From assembly GCA_030770535.1 (NCBI GenBank), contig JASVEC010000006.1, positions 1,550,001 through 1,614,000 of the forward strand: a stretch of DNA of 64,000 bases, read 5' to 3'. This DNA comes from Batkoa obscura (Eukaryota; Entomophthoromycota; Entomophthoromycetes; Entomophthorales; Batkoaceae). The notes under the pieces are model-generated. The model did no database searches, was not told the origin of the DNA, and was given only the letters and a program-made list of their open reading frames with translations. This document shows, piece after piece, positions 1-11,701 of the stretch. How positions within the stretch are numbered: position 1 is the first letter of the stretch; every line of letters begins with the position of its first letter. The position numbers were made by a program, and so were the translations under genes.

Positions 1-498
1 AAATTTTTACAAGCATTAGTTATTGGAATGGTAACAAAAAATTTAATTAAACATGTTTTTCTGTCAAAAATTCACAATTTTTTTAACTTTGTACTGCTTA
101 AAAGTGGATAAAATATTAAAGAAAAGAAGGTAGTTTCATGCCAAATCATCACTGTTCTAATACAGCTGTTAAAGTACAAATGGGTAATAGTTAGTGGTAA
201 TTTTTATAACTAATAGTTTGTGTTATTATGCTTATTTACATTCTAATGTTAAAAATTTGTTTTGAAATGAGAAGTAAACTACTATAGATTAGTACTTTAA
301 TAGCAATACTACCAATTAAAATCAAACTTTAAAAAGGTAGATCGTTTGATCAATGAGGCGGAATTGAAAGTAGTGGGAAGATCAATAACAAACAAAATGA
401 AAAATATATGATTTTATATTTGATAAATTAAATAAAAGATACATTTTTAAAAACAGATTCAACAAAAGTAAAAGTTATTTATAAACCAATATAAACAA
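1..498. other. Intergenic, no gene seen
   Basis: AT-rich sequence with no long open frame and no recognisable RNA gene. It presumably contains the promoter of the small secreted-protein gene that follows. Confidence 0.5.
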
Positions 499-813
499 AT
501 GAAAGTGATAAGTATAATAATAATAATGGTTTATTTGGTCCTATTTTACAATTGCAACCACGTTTCTAAACTGCAATTAATAAGAAGGAGTATTAATCAA
601 AATTCAAAGCCTTTGATTAAAAAGTTAATTAAAAGGAATCATAAGTCCATTAATTTCATCAAAAATAATTTAGTTGACTTGAATACAAACGGTGTGTTTA
701 GTAGAAACAAAGACAATGAAGACAAAAAGGAAAAAAAGCCACTATTTGCTTGCTCGTTCAACCTACCTTTCTTAAAAAAATCAACATCAAATTTTGAGGA
801 TGATTTAATATAA
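499..813 (+). CDS. Small putative secreted protein, 104 aa
   Basis: Not recognised. The first ~20 residues form a hydrophobic stretch that looks like a signal peptide. The mature part is basic, with dibasic or tribasic sites (IRR near residue 30, IKK and IKR near 41-47) that a Kex2-type protease could cut. It contains one CSF-type cysteine near residue 85. The last five residues are acidic-hydrophobic (EDDLI), recalling the acidic tails of other small secreted proteins in this window. It is intronless and convergent with the next gene, with a long imperfect palindrome between them. Length and the signal peptide argue for a real gene, but no family supports it. Confidence 0.5.
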   Translation: MKVISIIIIMVYLVLFYNCNHVSKLQLIRRSINQNSKPLIKKLIKRNHKSINFIKNNLVDLNTNGVFSRNKDNEDKKEKKPLFACSFNLPFLKKSTSNFEDDLI

Positions 814-861
814 ATAAAGTACAATATAAATATAACAAATTATACTTTACTGTTGCTCTTT

Positions 862-1000
862 TAATTTAGATATGATTTTTCTTACATAACTTGAAGTTTT
901 ATAAATTATAAAAATATGTAATTACAGCTTTTTTATTATAATACTACCTTTAATTTATGATAAATTCAGGTTATGTAAGAAAAACTAAGTTTAAATTACA
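862..1000. repeat. Long imperfect palindrome, no inserted element
   Basis: The arms at 876-895 and 965-984 (core TTCTTACATAAC) match in inverted orientation at 19 of 20 positions. Weaker pairing extends both outward (TAATTT on each side) and inward. The sequence could form a ~140-nt hairpin. It lies between two convergent genes, so it might act as a shared transcript end, but that is inference. Confidence 0.6.
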
Positions 1001-1063
1001 TCAGTGGTAACTTAAATAAGTCGCTGATAAAAGGTTTATAGTTTATTTTTTACTGTTTTAAGT

Positions 1064-1519
1064 TTAGAGTTTATCATCCTCGTAATCCACGGGCTTGCTC
1101 ATATCGACAGGCACACTTTCAGATTGCGATTCTTTTGATTTAGGTATCTCACCATTTGTGATAGTTTTTACTGTTTTACCAAGTGCATTACCAACAGCCA
1201 ATCCTGCAACCCCTCCAGCAATTTCTCCTTTATTAATATTATCAGCATCTTTACTTCTAGTAGCATCTGTAACTCCTTTTCCAACTGCCCCAATGCCTAC
1301 TCCAAGTCCACCAGCGACAGTATTAAGTGGGTTATACACACTATTTTCCTCTTTTTTGGTAACAGAGGAGCCAAACGAAGTGCCTAGTGAGCTTATAGTT
1401 GAACCAAAAGTACCACCAAGGAAGTTAAACGGGTTACCTTCTCCAGGATAAGCAGGAAGAGCAAGTAAACCATTATTAGATACCAATGCTAAGCAGATTA
1501 AACTATTCGTTAATTTCAT
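1064..1519 (-). CDS. Secreted glycine-zipper-like protein with DDKL tail, 151 aa
   Basis: Unrecognised protein, paralogous to the one at 2409-2951. Both have an N-terminal signal peptide (here MKLTNSLICLALVSNNGLLA), an S-S-x-G-T-S-F segment with VTKKE, then two glycine-rich segments with GxxxG spacing (AGGLGVGIGAVGKGV and AGGVAGLAVGNALGKTV), a TNGE or NGE motif, and an acidic end, DYEDDKL. The glycine-zipper spacing resembles membrane-inserting or helix-packing segments. The DDKL terminus recalls, but does not match, the K/HDEL retrieval signal. Intronless. It is the tandem copy of the next gene in the same orientation. Function unknown; a secreted or ER-lumen role is inference. Confidence 0.7.
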   Translation of the reverse strand: MKLTNSLICLALVSNNGLLALPAYPGEGNPFNFLGGTFGSTISSLGTSFGSSVTKKEENSVYNPLNTVAGGLGVGIGAVGKGVTDATRSKDADNINKGEIAGGVAGLAVGNALGKTVKTITNGEIPKSKESQSESVPVDMSKPVDYEDDKL

Positions 1520-2408
1520 TTTTAATTTATAAAGTTTCTATAGTCAAAAATTTGACTATTTATAATGCTATTAGCCATTATTTAATAAATCGATTTTCAT
1601 GATAAACCTATTTTATATTTATTTTGACCAATTTTAATACTAAACTGCATCAATGAAATCAAACTTATGTGACTGTAATGTAATATTGAAGTTTAAAAAC
1701 TTAATTTTAGCCAGGCGGTAAGCAATATTTTAAAATTGTTGTCTATTTTATTGTAATGTATTGGTAATGCCTATCAATTGGCCTACCATCCTTAAAAATC
1801 AGTGTTTTCGATACCTAAAGTCATCTTTATATAATGGAAAAGACTGAATGAACTATAAGATAATCTGAGTCAAGATTACGCTTCATTTAATCAATATCAG
1901 GATGTTCACCTGAGTGCTGTGTTCCTTCAACGAAAAAAGAGTTTGGACTGTTTATGGTATCAAAGATTATCATCAAATCAACCAGAAGATTATTGTCAAA
2001 TACTTCCTTGATGTTATTGTTTAAGTTTATGGAAAGTAAAGTGATAAATTCTTTTGAAAAATTCAGTCATTATACTTATTTTTTCACTCTCTTACTATTT
2101 TAGATTTAAATTCCCCACCAGACTTTGATCTAGTATGAATATGTGGTAAAACTCACATTTAAAAAGTGATAGGAAATAAAATATCGTTGGTTTTATTAAC
2201 ATATGAATGGTTGATACAAATGCAAAAACCATATTTGAGAAAGGCAAAGACAAGGGTAAGAGAAGATAGCAATAAAAAAACAACTACCCGTTTTTTCGCT
2301 TACCCAACACAATTTCTTTAAGGAATCAGATGAAATAGGTGATAATAATTATTAGATAAAAGTCTTATTAGCTTACTTTTACACTTTTAGTTTTTGGTAA
2401 ATTTAATT
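1520..2408. other. Intergenic, nothing recognised
   Basis: No supported gene. A 62-codon frame on the minus strand (2095-2283) is not convincing. The 1520-1660 part should hold the promoter of the minus-strand secreted-protein gene. Confidence 0.4.
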
Positions 2409-2933
2409 CTAAAGTTTATCATCATCATAATCTATTACACTATCTTTCACAATGACATTTTCTTTAGATTTAGATTTAGATATAGATTGTTTAGTCGCTT
2501 CTCCATTTATAATATTTTTTAATGTTTTTCCTACTGCTGTTCCAAAAGCTACACCTGCAACTCCGCCTACAATCTCAGCTTTAGCAGCTTTATCATTACC
2601 AAATTTGGCTTTTGTTGCTGCTGTCACTGATTTTCCAACAGCACCAAAGGCAGATCCAAGACCACCAGCAATAATATTGATTGGTTTATCTTTATCTGTT
2701 TCTTTCTCCTTTTTTGTAACTGCAGAATCAAATGAAGTGCCTATAGAGCTCATAACGGAACCTGCCGCAATTCCAAGGAAACCAACTGGGTTGACTTTGT
2801 CAAAGTCTTTTGATTTGACTTGACTAAAACCAAATGACTTGCTTTGTCCAAATTTAATTGGAAATGAATACACAATATTATTTAATAATAACGTTAAGCC
2901 GATTACATTAGTGAGCAATTTCATTTTCAATTT
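2409..2933 (-). CDS. Secreted glycine-zipper-like protein with DDKL tail (paralogue)
   Basis: Paralogue of the gene at 1064-1519. An in-frame upstream ATG at 2951 would add MFIALH. I prefer the ATG at 2924-2933 (MKLKMKL or MKLLTN region), because it gives the MKL start seen in the sister gene. Signal peptide, then IGTSFDSAVTKKEK, glycine-rich segments (AGGLGSAFGAVGKSVTAATK and GGVAGVAFGTAVGKTLK), NGE, a lysine/serine-rich linker and the end DYDDDKL. The two copies agree over the zipper segments and the tail, but the N-terminal ~40 residues after the signal have diverged. Such divergence fits an exposed, fast-evolving part. Function unknown. Confidence 0.7.
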   Translation of the reverse strand, partial: KLKMKLLTNVIGLTLLLNNIVYSFPIKFGQSKSFGFSQVKSKDFDKVNPVGFLGIAAGSVMSSIGTSFDSAVTKKEKETDKDKPINIIAGGLGSAFGAVGKSVTAATKAKFGNDKAAKAEIVGGVAGVAFGTAVGKTLKNIINGEATKQSISKSKSKENVIVKDSVIDYDDDKL

Positions 2934-2951
2934 ATGTAAAGCTATAAACAA

Positions 2952-4311
2952 TTTGTTTTTGACTATTTATAGTACAGAGTAGCGTATATAAATGATTTTC
3001 ATGATAGTCCTATTTTTTGAGAAAAAACTCAAACCTTTGGCGTAGAAATATAATTAATTTTTAGAAAAAATCTGGAATGTCCCTTCTGCTTTCACTATTT
3101 TTCAATTTTTTAAATGCTATTGAATGGAAAAATTATTAGCAAATTCTTGAACAAAAAAAACATACTCGTATTTCGTAAATTAGTTCCCTTTTTAACAATT
3201 TTAATGTTTCCCTCTCAGAGTCCAAGTCTCATAAAAATTCTATATTTTATCTAATTAGATTAAATATACACCTTCAATCGATAAAATGAAACTATTATTA
3301 CTATATTTTTATGATATTGAAAGAGTCAGAGACTGCAAAGTAATTGAATGGTGTGTAAACGGGCACAAGGTTAAAGTGGAAAAACAATGCTATATAATTA
3401 CGTATTGATATGGTGACATCTTATTTGATTTCATTACTTTTTATTTTTTAAGCGTTGTTAAGTAAAAAAAACGGTAGTAGATTAAATAAAAAAGATATCT
3501 ACATATGTATTTTTAAAAACAAAATTATTTTAAAATCAAGTAATACTTCAAAATTCATATTACAAAATTCTGATAAGCTATAAGTTAAAGCACTGTTAAA
3601 TAACATTACACTTTAAGCTTGAGTCGTTAGTCTACTATAAAATTTCGAAAAGTACATATCACTTTTAAACTGTAAAATTTTAAAAATCTATTTATCTAGT
3701 GTTCAACAAAAATTGAAATAAAAATTCAAAATAAGCTAGAATCTAAGCTTGTATAACATTTATTCAATAGATTCACTAAAATGACAAATAAAATGCTATA
3801 AATGGATAGTAATATTAATTTTCAAGTTTGAAAACTTTAAATATATTGAATAATTAACTCAAAATTGAGACAACAATAGCTAAATGCCAATAATTGAAAT
3901 TTTATAATCTTTGAGTATAATATAGGATATTTACTAGTAAAGTATAAATCATAAATGATAAGAACCGTCTATTCTTTATTTATAAAAACCCAAAGACCAA
4001 CAAAAAGGATCCTTTTTAATGCTTTTATTATTGTAGTTAATTTCCAGGGGGAGTAGTTGCCCAAATTAATTGGTTAAATTAAATTAAAGCCACCAATTGA
4101 GAAGCTATGATTGGTTGAAAATTCAGTTCTTAATAAAGTTGTTCAATTTTCCACCCATTTAAGCTTAAAAAAGACAAATTGAACTGCTTTTTTTTTAATT
4201 AATTTAAATTATTCAATCAACTAAATAACTTTTAATAAAAGTTATTTATTTTACATAACTACCAGTCCTTTTTTTATCACTATTAATATAAAGCGATAAT
4301 TTTATTATATC
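2952..4311. other. Intergenic with one decayed MITE
   Basis: No gene seen in about 1.36 kb. A degraded copy of the window-wide MITE lies at about 3071-3171. The final ~250 bases are the upstream region of the kinesin gene. Confidence 0.5.
3071..3171 (-). mobile_element. MITE, decayed copy
   Basis: The core words of the family are recognisable in reverse orientation (a TTTCACTATTTTTC block, TGCTATTGAATGGAAA, TTCTTGAACAAAAAA), but the ends no longer read ATATGGGG. Probably one of the older copies. Confidence 0.6.
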
Positions 4312-7300
4312 ATGTTATCACCAACATCAACCGATCGACCATCCAGTAGGATTTCAATTAATTCCACAGCTCCACAAAGTACTTCAGTTAAAGTAGCAGT
4401 AAGAGTACGTCCATCCGCGAACAAAGCAAGGAAAGGTACACCAATAAATCATGAAAATATAGCTATACAAGTATCTATGCCATTAAAAACTATATTTTTA
4501 CCAATATCCAAACAAAGTTATGTATTTGATTATGTATTTGATGATACTATTACTCAACCTACCATTTATGAAGCAGCTATTGATCCCATGGTTGCTACTT
4601 TTATGTCTGGTTTTAATGTTACAGTACTTGCTTATGGTCAAACTTCATCAGGTAAAACTTATACTATTGGAACATCTGGGGTGGAAGATTCTGACTCAGA
4701 AGGTATTATTCCAAGAGCAGTTCGAAGCATCTTTGAAAAATGTAATGAATTGGTATCATCTGAAGAAGAAGTGGAACTAGAACTTAAAGTATCTTATTTA
4801 GAACTTTATAATGAAGATTTATTTGATCTTTTAAATGGTGGTGTTGGAGCTGGTAAATCCAATGTAGCTATTAGAGAAGATAAAAAAGGTCGAATTATTT
4901 GGTCTGGTGCTAAAGAAGTAACAGTTGCCTCTTCACAGGATGTTTGGAAGTAAGTTTTTTTAAATTGAAGTTTTATTTTCCTAATGACTTCTATTTTAGC
5001 TTATTACAAGAAGGATCTACAAGGAGAAGTGTAGCTAGTACTAAAATGAATCAAAATTCTTCACGTTCTCATGCTATTTTTTCAATTAATTTAATTCAAA
5101 CTAAAACTAAAAATCAAATGAAGACCCAATTAAGGTCCAAGTTCCATTTTGTGGATCTTGCTGGTTCAGAAAGTGTAAGTTTAAATTATTATTTTTAAAA
5201 ATGGACTTTATTTAACATGAATTTTTTTAGTTGAAAAAAACCGATGCAAGTGGTGATCGAGCTAAGGAAGGTATTAATATTAATTCCGGTTTATCCGCTT
5301 TAGGAAATGTGATAAGTGCTTTAGCTGATCCGGAATTAACCCATATCCCATATCGTAATTCCAAATTAACCCGGTTATTACAAGACTCAATTGGTGGTAA
5401 TAGTTATACCGTGATGATAGCTTGTGTATCGCCTAATTTGGTGGATATTCATGAAAGTCAAAGTACCTTGAGTTATGCTCATCGAGCGCGTAATATCAAA
5501 ATTAAAGCAAAAAAGAATCAAGAAGATGTAACGGATGTTAAAGCATTAAGGAATATAATATTTAATTTAGAACAACAATTAAAAAATTCCAAAGGTGTTA
5601 AAGATGAAGTAACACAAGAAGAAATTATGAGAAAAAATATGATGATATTTTCATTAACAAAAGATAGTTTAAAATACCGTGCTACTGTAGATAAATTAAA
5701 AAAACAATATAGTGATTTAATTGAAAAAGTTAGTTCTCGTCGTTCTTTGACTTCTATTTCTAGAGAAGATTTATCAAGATCATTTATGAGTGAAGATATT
5801 TCAGTAACTTCAGATGCAACTGCAGATACAAATCCTTATATGAATTTTATGTCCATCCTTGAAGGTTATGAAGAAGAACAAAATAAATTAAAGGAAGAAA
5901 TTGACAACTTGAATAAAAAATATTCAAATCAAAAGGAAGAACTTATAGAAGCTCTTACTCAATTGGTTGATGTGGAAACTGAAAATGAAAAGGAAAAGAA
6001 AATTGTTCAAGAACAAAAAGATCAATTAAGCGACTTGGAAAATAAATATCAATCTCTCTTTAAGGTTGTTACTAGTCTTAATGAACCAATAACTAGTTTA
6101 TTATCTTATGATAACTTGGAGTTTGATTCTACTAAGCTTATTGAATTATCTGAAGAAGACTTGAAGTTGAAATTAAAAAAGATTCAAGAACAAGTTTTAT
6201 TAATCAATTTAGAAAAACAAGAGACATCCAATAAACTGCAAACCCTAATTAATGAAAATACTGAGTTACGTAAAGATATAGGAACCTATTCTAATTCCTT
6301 ATCATTACAATTTAACAATCCAGAATTATCAAAATTACAAGTTAATCATACAAAAGATGCAAATGGTGATTTAAGTCTTAATGATTCACCAGCTACTAAT
6401 CCAGACATTAATGTACCTACTGGTACTATTAGTAGTTTAAATTCAGATATGGTATCTGAATTTAATTATTTAGAATTAAAAGAAAAATATGAATTAATTC
6501 AAAAAGAAGCTGATACTTTTCGTCAACAATTAGTAGCATATGGTCATTTTAATAATGATGAGAGTAATCAACATACCATTCAAAAACTTGAAGAAGAAAT
6601 TATTAATTTGGAAAAGAATGGAGTGGAAGGGAATATAAAGGAAGTTAATGGGACTGAAATAAAGGAAAAGAAGGTCGATGGGGATATAGATATGAAAGAG
6701 TACAAAGTAAATGAATTGGAGTTGATAAAAGAGATAGCTGATTTACAACATTTGCTGGCGAATAAGAATGATATTTTAATAGATGCAGAGAGTAAAATTC
6801 AACAAGTGGAACTTGGATTTAGTAAATTTAAATTCGAAATGGAAAGAGAAATATTAGTTTTTAAAGAAAAAATTCAAAGTTTAATGAGTCAAATCGATAT
6901 ATTAAAAGAGAAGTCTAATGAGGATGATAAATTGAAATTGGAATTAAATCATCAAATTGAAACTTATAAACAAAAAATTAATGAATTGGAATATCAATTT
7001 AATAATGAAGATAAGTTAAGAAGTGATTTGAATCAAAAGATTGAGACGTATAAATCTAAAATAAACGAATTGACCAATCATATTCAAGAATTGAAGGATA
7101 AAGGTACTACTGATGATAAATTAAAATCTGATATGAATCAAGAAATTAATACTTATAAACAAGAAATTGATAATCTAAGTAATCAAATTGAAGAATTGAA
7201 ACTTAAATCAATAGAAATTGAAGAATCATTTAATCAATCTAAAGAAGAAGAAATTGAAAATATAAAGAAAGAATGTGAAAATAAATTAAAATTAAGTGAT

Positions 7301-8665
7301 ATTAAAATTCAAGAATTAGAAGATATTTTTAACCTTCAACTTAATGAATATAAAACATTAACAAGTGATAAAAAGATACTTGAAGAAGAATTAAATTCCA
7401 AAATTGGCGAAATTGATGACTTAACGGAACAATATAATCAAGCTTATTCAGCTCTACAATTAGATTTTAAAATGAGTAATGATTTTATGGATTCTTTGAA
7501 AAAAGAATTGATTCAAAAGGAACAAGAGATTAATAATAAAAATGAGGAAATCAATTTAATTCAAGAAAAATTACAAATTTATGAAAATGAATTAAAAATA
7601 ATGGATCAAAAAAAGAAAGAAATTGATGGATTAAATACAAAAATTGAACAACTTCATAATGATATTCAAATTCAAGAAAAAAATTATTCCTCAGCATCCA
7701 CAAGAAATAGTCAATTATTAATGGATTTTGATCAACAACAAGAAGAAGTTAAGGTATTAAGTATTAAATTAAGTGAAACGAGTAAAGAATTACAAGAATT
7801 TAAGCAAAAATATGAACAAGAAGCGATTGAAGTTAAACAAACAAAATCCAAAATTGAACAATTAAAACTTGAAAAAGATCAACAAGTTCAATTACTTCAA
7901 CAATCGTCTGATGAAATTCAACTTCAATATGAACAAAAATTAAAAGAATCAGAATCTGTGATTAAAAATATGGACTCTATTAAATTTGAATTAGGTTTGG
8001 CATTAAAACAAATTGGAGAACATAAAGAAATAATCCAGTCCCATGAATCGAATAATCAAGCTTTAAAATTGGAAATTGAAGCTAAAAAAGAAATTATTAA
8101 TCAATTAAGTAATGAAGAATCTTTATTAAAACAAGAATTAAATCAATTAGAATTTATGATGAAAGAAAAAGATATGGAAAATCATGAATTACAAAGTTTA
8201 AAAAGTAATAGTCCAAGTATTACTAACGATGAATTACAAACTATTTTACAAGAAAATAAAAAATTACGTATAACAATTGATGAATTGAGAGCTGAAATTC
8301 AATCAAATAATGAATTAGTAGAAATATTTGAAATTGAAATTCAAAAAAGTGATAAAGAAAAAGAAACACATATGACTCAAATTAATGATTTAAAATCACT
8401 TGTTTCTGAAAGGGAAAACAAATTAAGTCAAATTATGGAAGAACTACAAATTCAAAAGAGAGAAAGTAAATTAACTATTGAAGATTTGGAAGTGAAGTTA
8501 CAAACATTGAGTAGAAAGAGTTCTTATCTCACTAGAAATCATTTAAATTCAAATAATAATGTGGATGATTCCAGTTCGAGGACAGAATCAGTTAGAAATT
8601 CGATTTCGCCTACACCTTCTCATACTGGGTCCCGTAGGAGTAAGAAAAAATTTATGTGTATTTAA
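4312..8665 (+). CDS. Kinesin-4 family motor protein (KIF4/KIF21-like), ~1415 aa
   Basis: Microtubule plus-end motor with an N-terminal motor domain. Three exons are inferred: 4312-4949, 5000-5174 and 5231-8665, and their junctions restore the motor frame exactly. Motor landmarks: P-loop GQTSSGKT at residues 109-116, switch I NQNSSRSH at 230-237, switch II DLAGSES at 265-271, then [16 protein letters not shown] and the kinesin-4-type [14 protein letters not shown] and HRARNIK. After residue ~400 comes about 900 residues of E/K/Q/N-rich heptad coiled coil, ending in a short Ser/Arg/Lys-rich tail. Kinesin-4 members act in spindle midzone and chromosome-arm functions or in microtubule length control. 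I see no cysteine-rich chromatin-binding region like that of animal KIF4, so its exact role is open. Confidence 0.9.
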
Positions 8666-8901
8666 AGAAAAGGAAGTTGATAATTTCCTAGTGGATTAAT
8701 GCTTATCAACTACAAGTTATTCTTTTTTAATAACTATTATTTTCAATTAATAAAAAAATTATTTTTATGTTTTTATTTTTTTTATTAAATTAGATTTTTT
8801 TTGAGATTGAATTTTGAAATGGCTTAGATTGAGATTATGAATTTCTAATAGAATTGAAATTAAAATTGCATTTTTTAATAATTTTAATTTTTATATAAAA
8901 C

Positions 8902-10119
8902 ATGAGTTGGCTTCCATCTTACAAACCCCAAAATTTAGATGATGATTATAGTAGTATTGAAGGATTTAGTAGTGATTTGGAAGATTGGTGTATTAATTCT
9001 AAAAAGATTAAATTGAAAGAAGAGGTAGAACAAGTTATTCAACAACAACAACAACAACAAGTAATTCAACAACAAGAGGTGATTGAAAATAAACATTTTA
9101 ATGGGGAAGAGGAATCGAAGGAAGAGGAAACTGAAATAGTGGAAGATATCGAGGAATTTAGTAGCGATATTGAAGCTAGGAATCAAAATAATAATAAGCT
9201 TAAAATAATGAATATTGATGGTTTAAATCAACAATTTAATATTAGTAATGATTCGATTGAATATAATAATATTTCAGAGACTTTTGAAGAACAAGATTCA
9301 ATATTACAAGGACTTGATTTTAATGACAAGATACAAGATCCATTACCTGAAGAACAAAACAAAGAGATGGAAATATTTGAAACTGCTTGTATTTCTGATT
9401 TTATTCATGAAAGTTATGTGAAAATTTTGAATGCTGAAAAGCAAAATGATCCTCAATTAGCTATTGATGTATTTACTAAAAATAATAGGGAAGAAAAAGT
9501 ATATTTTAATAATGAGTAAGTTGTTTTTTTATATTTGAATTAGTAGTTATCAGTTTTTAATAAAGTAATTAGAAAAAACAGTTTGGCTTTTCGATGTCAA
9601 AAAGTATATCGAGAATGTGAAATGGATCATAAATTATTTGATTATTTGAGATTTACTAAAGGTAATATTTAAGATATTCTATTAAAAGGTATTTAAATAA
9701 TATAATAAAATTAATTAATATTAATTTTAGATTTTAATCCAAAACAAAGTATCAAAGTAAAAATAGTATCAATTGAAAATCAATTTCAAACTAAAGATTT
9801 GAATTTATTTGAAGAGAATGTTATGAATTTTAATATAGTTTTAACGGAGATAATACAACTTCATGATACTTTAAATAATAATAATAAACAATATCAACTT
9901 CAAATTGGTCAACAAATAATAATTATATTAATTAATTCTTTTATTGATTTTGAGATAAAAGATTATACAAAATTAAAATCAATTGAATTAAAAAATCAAC
10001 TGTTAAAAAAAGATTTATATTTGAATATTTATCATCCTTTTTTTATTAAAGATTGGAAATTAAATCATGTTGAGGAATGTCCAGTTGTTATTACTTATAA
10101 ATTTAATTTGAGTAATTAA
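8902..10119 (+). CDS. Unrecognised protein with polyQ N-terminus, ~363 aa
   Basis: Three exons are inferred: 8902-9515, 9573-9661 and 9731-10119. The joins are in frame at all junctions (GAA AAA, then GAT TTT). The N-terminal half is acidic and low complexity, with a run of glutamines near residues 48-62 and two FSSD motifs (FSSDLEDW and FSSDIEA). The C-terminal ~150 residues are predicted ordered and alternate beta-like segments (SIKVKIVSIEN, QIIIILINSFIDFE, DLYLNIYHPFFIKDW, PVVITYKF), which might be an OB-like fold. That last point is a guess from pattern only. It follows the kinesin gene on the same strand with ~240 bp between them. Confidence 0.7.
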
Positions 10120-10565
10120 TATGGGAATATTGAATAAAATAAGACATTGAACGTTGAAGTTGATAGATGGTAATAGGTGATAAGATTGAAAGAAGAAGGA
10201 CTGGTAAATTAATGTTTATTTATTAAAAGTTTAAAACTTATATTTTATTATTTAGTATCATTTCATTTTTGTAGTTTATGTATTTTTTGTATATTTTTCT
10301 TAGTCTTTAATAATTTTCAAAGCTAAGCCCCGCTTTGAAACTTCCATTTTTAGTAAATATCAATATAAATTTAAATCTTGATTTACAATTAATTATGAAG
10401 ATTAAATTTTTTTATTTCAAATGTTAAATTATAAAATATTAAATTAAATTCAACTAAAAGTAATTTATATATATAAATAATATAAACTCAATCATTTAAT
10501 TTATCTTTGATTTTTATTTTTATTTTTATTTTTATTTTCATTTTTATTTTATTTTTATTTTTATT
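10120..10565. other. Intergenic with TTTTTA-type microsatellite
   Basis: No gene. About 10504-10567 is a pyrimidine-rich array of TTTTTA-like units that runs right up to the ATG of the next gene. It may set transcription start or nucleosome exclusion there (inference). Confidence 0.5.
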
Positions 10566-10580
10566 TTGATAACAATAAAA

Positions 10581-10871
10581 ATGAAATTAACATTTATAAC
10601 AACTTTTATGCTTACCATCAACATTATTTACACTCTTCATGTCCGCAACTTTCCATCACAACATCGACATAAATTAATTAAACGAGATGATTTTAATCCA
10701 TTTAATCTATTTGGTATAGTAGTGAATAATTTATCTAAAGCAGTTACAGAAACTACTTCAAAAGTTACTGGGGCTATTGCAGTAGGTACCCACGTATTAT
10801 CAAAACAAGATGTGGTACCTATGATTCCTAAAGCTGAAGAAAAGGTCAATCCAGATCAAGATAAAATCTAA
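10581..10871 (+). CDS. Small secreted protein with DQDKI tail, 96 aa
   Basis: An in-frame ATG at 10566 would add five residues (MITIK). The ATG at 10581 gives a typical signal peptide, MKLTFITTFMLTINIIYT. A Kex2-like site LIKR occurs before residue ~40. The following FNPFNLFG resembles NPFNFLGG in the DDKL-tailed protein at 1064-1519, and a Thr/Ser/Val-rich segment with two glycines follows. The protein ends NPDQDKI. The last codons and the stop are tandemly duplicated just downstream (10851-10917), in the same frame. Probably a distant relative of the other acidic-tailed secreted proteins here. Function unknown. Confidence 0.65.
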   Translation: MKLTFITTFMLTINIIYTLHVRNFPSQHRHKLIKRDDFNPFNLFGIVVNNLSKAVTETTSKVTGAIAVGTHVLSKQDVVPMIPKAEEKVNPDQDKI

Positions 10872-10917
10872 TTAAGTTACAACTCAGACCAAGATAAAAT
10901 TTAACTAAGCTACAACT
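10851..10917 (+). repeat. In-frame 33-bp tandem duplication over a stop codon
   Basis: The sequence around the stop of the preceding gene occurs twice in tandem with a period of about 33 bp. Both copies encode DQDKI followed by TAA in the same frame, so read-through of the first stop would give the same C-terminus. The copies differ at a few positions. Confidence 0.8.
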
Positions 10918-11104
10918 GGTTGGGCATATAATTTTGTTTTTTTATATAATATAAACAGGAATAAATAAAAATATTTAAATTAATAGTAAATAATAATAAT
11001 GAATTAATTTGAATATATATATTTTATTTTATTTTTATTTTTATTTTATAAATTAAAGAAAGAATAAAAAGATAAGAGAAATATCGGAAATAAACTAAAT
11101 TATA

Positions 11105-11701
11105 TTAAAGTTCATCATATTGATTGGAACTATTAATAGATGAATTATTATCATTATCAATTCCCATTTCTTTATTTATACTATTAAAATAATTGTTTAA
11201 ATTATCTTTTATATTGTCATATATTAACTCTTCATCCTCATTCTCTTCATCTTTATTGTTATTCCTTCCTATTACCTCTTGTAATAAATTATCTTTCATT
11301 AATTGTTGATTTTTATTACCTATTAATGTCATTGCCATAAATTTCATTTCATCTAATGAATATTTATTCCCTGGTATTAACACTTCTTTATTATTATTTA
11401 AATATTGTATTAAACCCTTTAAATCACTAATAGTAATAGCCTCGAAATCCGGATTATTTTTTAATTCATTAAATAAAACTTGTTTTTTATTATAAATATC
11501 AACTACTTTTTTAGTACCCATAGATTTCAATGTAGACAATTGAGATTTGAGTATAGGTTTATTACCATATTTCCCAAGTTTTTTAAAATTAATCTGGTTT
11601 TTTGCTGTTAATATACCTTGTGCTATAAATTCTCGGTCCACTTTAAGACATTCAATAAAAAGGGGTAAGGTTAATAATAAAAACCAAGGGTAATATTGCA
11701 T
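11105..11701 (-). CDS. Putative ER-lumen protein with YDEL terminus, 198 aa
   Basis: Not recognised. The N-terminus (MQYYPWFLLLTLPLFIEC) is a good signal peptide. The rest is a soluble, mainly helical, lysine- and asparagine-rich domain with no cysteine after the signal region. The last ~50 residues are acidic and low complexity. The protein ends NQYDEL, close to the HDEL/KDEL retrieval signal, so retention in the ER is plausible (inference). Intronless. A large inverted repeat lies between its 5' end and the next gene. Confidence 0.65.
   Translation of the reverse strand: MQYYPWFLLLTLPLFIECLKVDREFIAQGILTAKNQINFKKLGKYGNKPILKSQLSTLKSMGTKKVVDIYNKKQVLFNELKNNPDFEAITISDLKGLIQYLNNNKEVLIPGNKYSLDEMKFMAMTLIGNKNQQLMKDNLLQEVIGRNNNKDEENEDEELIYDNIKDNLNNYFNSINKEMGIDNDNNSSINSSNQYDEL

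Noticed and set aside
8935-9186. 83-codon minus-strand frame
   Set aside because: Shadow of the polyQ-encoding exon on the other strand.
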